This document shows, one piece after another, positions 62,315-64,000 of a DNA stretch of 64,000 nt; within the stretch, counting starts at the first letter, position 1; every line of letters starts with the position of its first letter. The notes under the pieces were generated by a model that was not told the DNA's origin, searched no databases, and saw only the letters and a list, made by a program, of their open reading frames with translations. Made by a program: the position numbers and the translations under genes. Source of the DNA: Kribbella solani (GTDB lineage Bacteria > Actinomycetota > Actinomycetes > Propionibacteriales > Kribbellaceae); the NCBI RefSeq assembly GCF_014205295.1, contig NZ_JACHNF010000001.1, positions 2,728,001 through 2,792,000 on the forward strand. The letters run 5' to 3'.

Positions 62315-63523
62315 TCAGCGCGCCCAGGTCTTCGCGACCCGCTCGGCGACTACAGCGAGTGAACCGTGCGGGTCCGCGAACGCCTGCTCCTCGCCGACCG
62401 CGTCCACCAGCGCGTACGCCGACTCGACGCCCATCGAGCGCATCTCGCGCGAACCGATCAGTACCTTTCCGGCCAGTACGACGCAGGGCCGCATCGCGTC
62501 GTTCGCCACCTTCGCGACGCCGGCGATCACCTTGCCGTCGCGGGACTGGAAGTCGAACGCGCCCTCACCGCTCAGAACCAGATCCACCTGCGCGGCCTTC
62601 TGCTTCAGTCCGGTCAGCTCGGCGACCAGGTCGATACCGGAAACCCGCTCGGCGCCGAGGAGCAGTAGCGCGTACCCGAGCCCGCCGGCGGCGCCCGCGC
62701 CTTTCTGATCGGCGGTCTTGCGGTCCGCGAGCTCGGCGAACCGCGTCAGCCAGCCATCGACCTCGGGTTTGCGCTCGTCCGGGATGCCCTTCTGGCTGCC
62801 GAACACGTTGGTCGCGCCGCGCAGCCCGAGCATCGGGTTCTCCACATCACTCGCCGCGACGAACTCGATCCCCGCGACCCGGTCCCGAGCCGGCTGCAGA
62901 TCAACCGCCGCCAACCCGGCAAGCCCCGCCGCCCCACCATCCAGCCGCGCCACCTGCCCTTCCGCCGCGGCGCCGGCGGACGCCTGGCCATCGGCTGCCG
63001 TCCCACCGGCGCCGGCGGGCGCAGGGTCGGTCCCAGGGTCGGTCGCGAGGTCGGTCGCAGAGTCGGTCGCGGCGGTTGCGCCGAGGGCGGCGAGGAGGCC
63101 GGCGCCGGCGTCGTTGGTGCCGGAGCCGCCGAGGCCGAGGATGATCCGCTTCGCGCCCGCATCCACCGCGGCCGCGATCAGCTGCCCGACCCCGTACGTC
63201 GACGCCTCTTCCGGCCGCCGCTCGTTCGGCTCGACCAAGTGCAGCCCGCACGCCTGCGCGGTCTCCAGGTACGCCGTCTCCCCCGCGAGCAGGATCGTCG
63301 CCGGAGTATCCACGCCGAGCGGTCCGCGTACCGTCACCGAGAGCAACTTCCCGTCGACCACCGCCGACAGCACATCGATGAACCCCGGCCCACCGTCCGC
63401 CATCGGCGCGACCAGCACCTCGGCCTCCGGGTCGCGCCGCCGCCACCCCTCCTCGATCGCCGCCGCCGCCTCAACCGCCGTCAGCGTCCCGGCGAACTTG
63501 TCCGGCGCAATCAGAATCCGCAT
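62315..63523 (-). CDS. Glycerate kinase
   Basis: A 402-residue GlxK/GarK-type kinase that phosphorylates glycerate. IAPDKFAGTLTA opens the protein, MADGGPGFIDVL follows, and GLGGSGTNDAGAG is the family motif. An insert of about 50 residues after ALGAT (ATDSATDLATDPGTDPAP and an Ala/Gly stretch) is repeat-derived. GGAGG lies eight bases before ATG 63523; the frame to 63610 is not needed. Confidence 0.92.
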   Translation of the reverse strand: MRILIAPDKFAGTLTAVEAAAAIEEGWRRRDPEAEVLVAPMADGGPGFIDVLSAVVDGKLLSVTVRGPLGVDTPATILLAGETAYLETAQACGLHLVEPNERRPEEASTYGVGQLIAAAVDAGAKRIILGLGGSGTNDAGAGLLAALGATAATDSATDLATDPGTDPAPAGAGGTAADGQASAGAAAEGQVARLDGGAAGLAGLAAVDLQPARDRVAGIEFVAASDVENPMLGLRGATNVFGSQKGIPDERKPEVDGWLTRFAELADRKTADQKGAGAAGGLGYALLLLGAERVSGIDLVAELTGLKQKAAQVDLVLSGEGAFDFQSRDGKVIAGVAKVANDAMRPCVVLAGKVLIGSREMRSMGVESAYALVDAVGEEQAFADPHGSLAVVAERVAKTWAR

Positions 63524-63608
63524 GCCCACATCCTCCCCTACCGCGCCCCGGCCGCCCATCGCCCGCCCACTTCGCGAACCTAACGACAGGACGTAGTCGT
63601 CTACGTAC

Positions 63609-64000
63609 ATGTCTTGGCCCCGCCTGAACGCCGCACGAACCAGCCCCGATCACCGACCACTACCTGTCCTTCGGTACACAGTTGGCAAGAAGTCAGTTCT
63701 GTTCGAGGTACCGCAGCTACGACTCGGGGCGGTCGCGGCGGTTCTGGACGGCGGTCGGCTGTTGCTGACCAAGCGGACCGACAACGGCGAGTGGTGCCTG
63801 GCGGGCGGCGCAGTCGAACCGGGCGTGCGGCCGGCTGAGGCGGCCGAGCGGGAGGCGTACGAGGAGACCGGGTTGTCGGTACGGGTGACTGGGCTGATCG
63901 GGGTGTACTCGAACCCGGATGTGGTCGTGGTCTATCCGGATGGGAAACGAGTGCAGGTCGTCGGGATGGTGTTCAAGGCCGAGGTGGTTGCCGGTGAGGC
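63609..64000 (+). CDS. NUDIX hydrolase (3' end outside window)
   Basis: The frame runs from ATG 63609 off the right edge. Translation shows LRLGAVAAVLDGGRLLLTKR, then the NUDIX box: GGAVEPGVRPAEAAE followed by REAYEETGL, with all catalytic glutamates present. NUDIX enzymes hydrolyse nucleoside diphosphates linked to another group. The start lacks a clear ribosome-binding site, so the first 30 residues are uncertain. Divergent from glycerate kinase. Confidence 0.85.
   Translation, partial: MSWPRLNAARTSPDHRPLPVLRYTVGKKSVLFEVPQLRLGAVAAVLDGGRLLLTKRTDNGEWCLAGGAVEPGVRPAEAAEREAYEETGLSVRVTGLIGVYSNPDVVVVYPDGKRVQVVGMVFKAEVVAGE

Overview
The window is chromosomal DNA of a high-GC actinobacterium. The gene order (ctaE-qcrC-qcrA-qcrB facing a separate ctaC-ctaD-ctaF group), the very common GTG starts with 4-base GTGA/ATGA stop-start overlaps, and the protein sequences resemble soil Propionibacteriales. 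Kribbella or a close relative is my best guess from memory; I ran no search. I saw no rRNA, tRNA, CRISPR array, prophage or insertion sequence.

Layout. (1) 1-17 kb is mostly housekeeping: trpD, a degenerate receiver protein, a CtaG-like oxidase assembly factor, the cytochrome bc1-aa3 branch (ctaE-qcrCAB, then ctaCDF on the other strand), a MarR/hydrolase pair, a two-gene toxin-antitoxin-like unit, an L,D-transpeptidase, a cysteine desulfurase-TusA pair and a coupled GNAT acetyltransferase-sirtuin pair. (2) 17-33 kb is a carbohydrate region: a secreted PIG-L deacetylase, a sugar ABC importer, a PfkB kinase, a DeoR repressor, a GH4 glycosidase, a GH13 amylase that looks like an amylopullulanase cut off before its second catalytic domain, and a GH2 exo-glucosaminidase-like enzyme. 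(3) 33-38.6 kb holds an ECF41 sigma factor with a divergent DoxX gene, a serine hydrolase, an epimerase and an M20 peptidase. (4) 38.7-54.8 kb is the most interesting block. It holds DUF3830, an amidase, a D-2-hydroxyacid dehydrogenase, two Asp/Glu-racemase-fold proteins, an ectoine-hydrolase-like M24 protein, two aminotransferases, an FAD/Fe-S oxidase, a GntR regulator, an aldehyde dehydrogenase and a ProP-like MFS carrier. The same palindrome, ATTGTCNACAAT, lies in all four of its promoter gaps. (5) 55-64 kb holds a TetR/MFS drug-efflux pair, a four-gene osmoprotectant (QAT) ABC transporter, erpA, glycerate kinase and the start of a NUDIX gene.

How the genes may work together. Block 4 reads as one regulon for a nitrogenous, possibly osmolyte-like compound. 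The MFS carrier would import it, the M24 protein, amidase and M20 enzyme would open or deacylate it, the class III aminotransferase and aldehyde dehydrogenase would remove the amine and oxidise the semialdehyde, and the two redox enzymes would handle a 2-hydroxy acid. It shares parts with ectoine catabolism but I see no EutB, EutC or DoeB, so it may be an undescribed pathway. The ECF41 gene and the DoxX gene both have promoters matching the ECF41 consensus, which makes a self-contained switch.

The region from about 29 to 63 kb is also unusual for GC-rich degenerate tandem repeats. They fill intergenic gaps, sit in front of a dehydrogenase as a roughly 690-base array that mimics an N-terminal extension, and form low-complexity inserts inside several enzymes.
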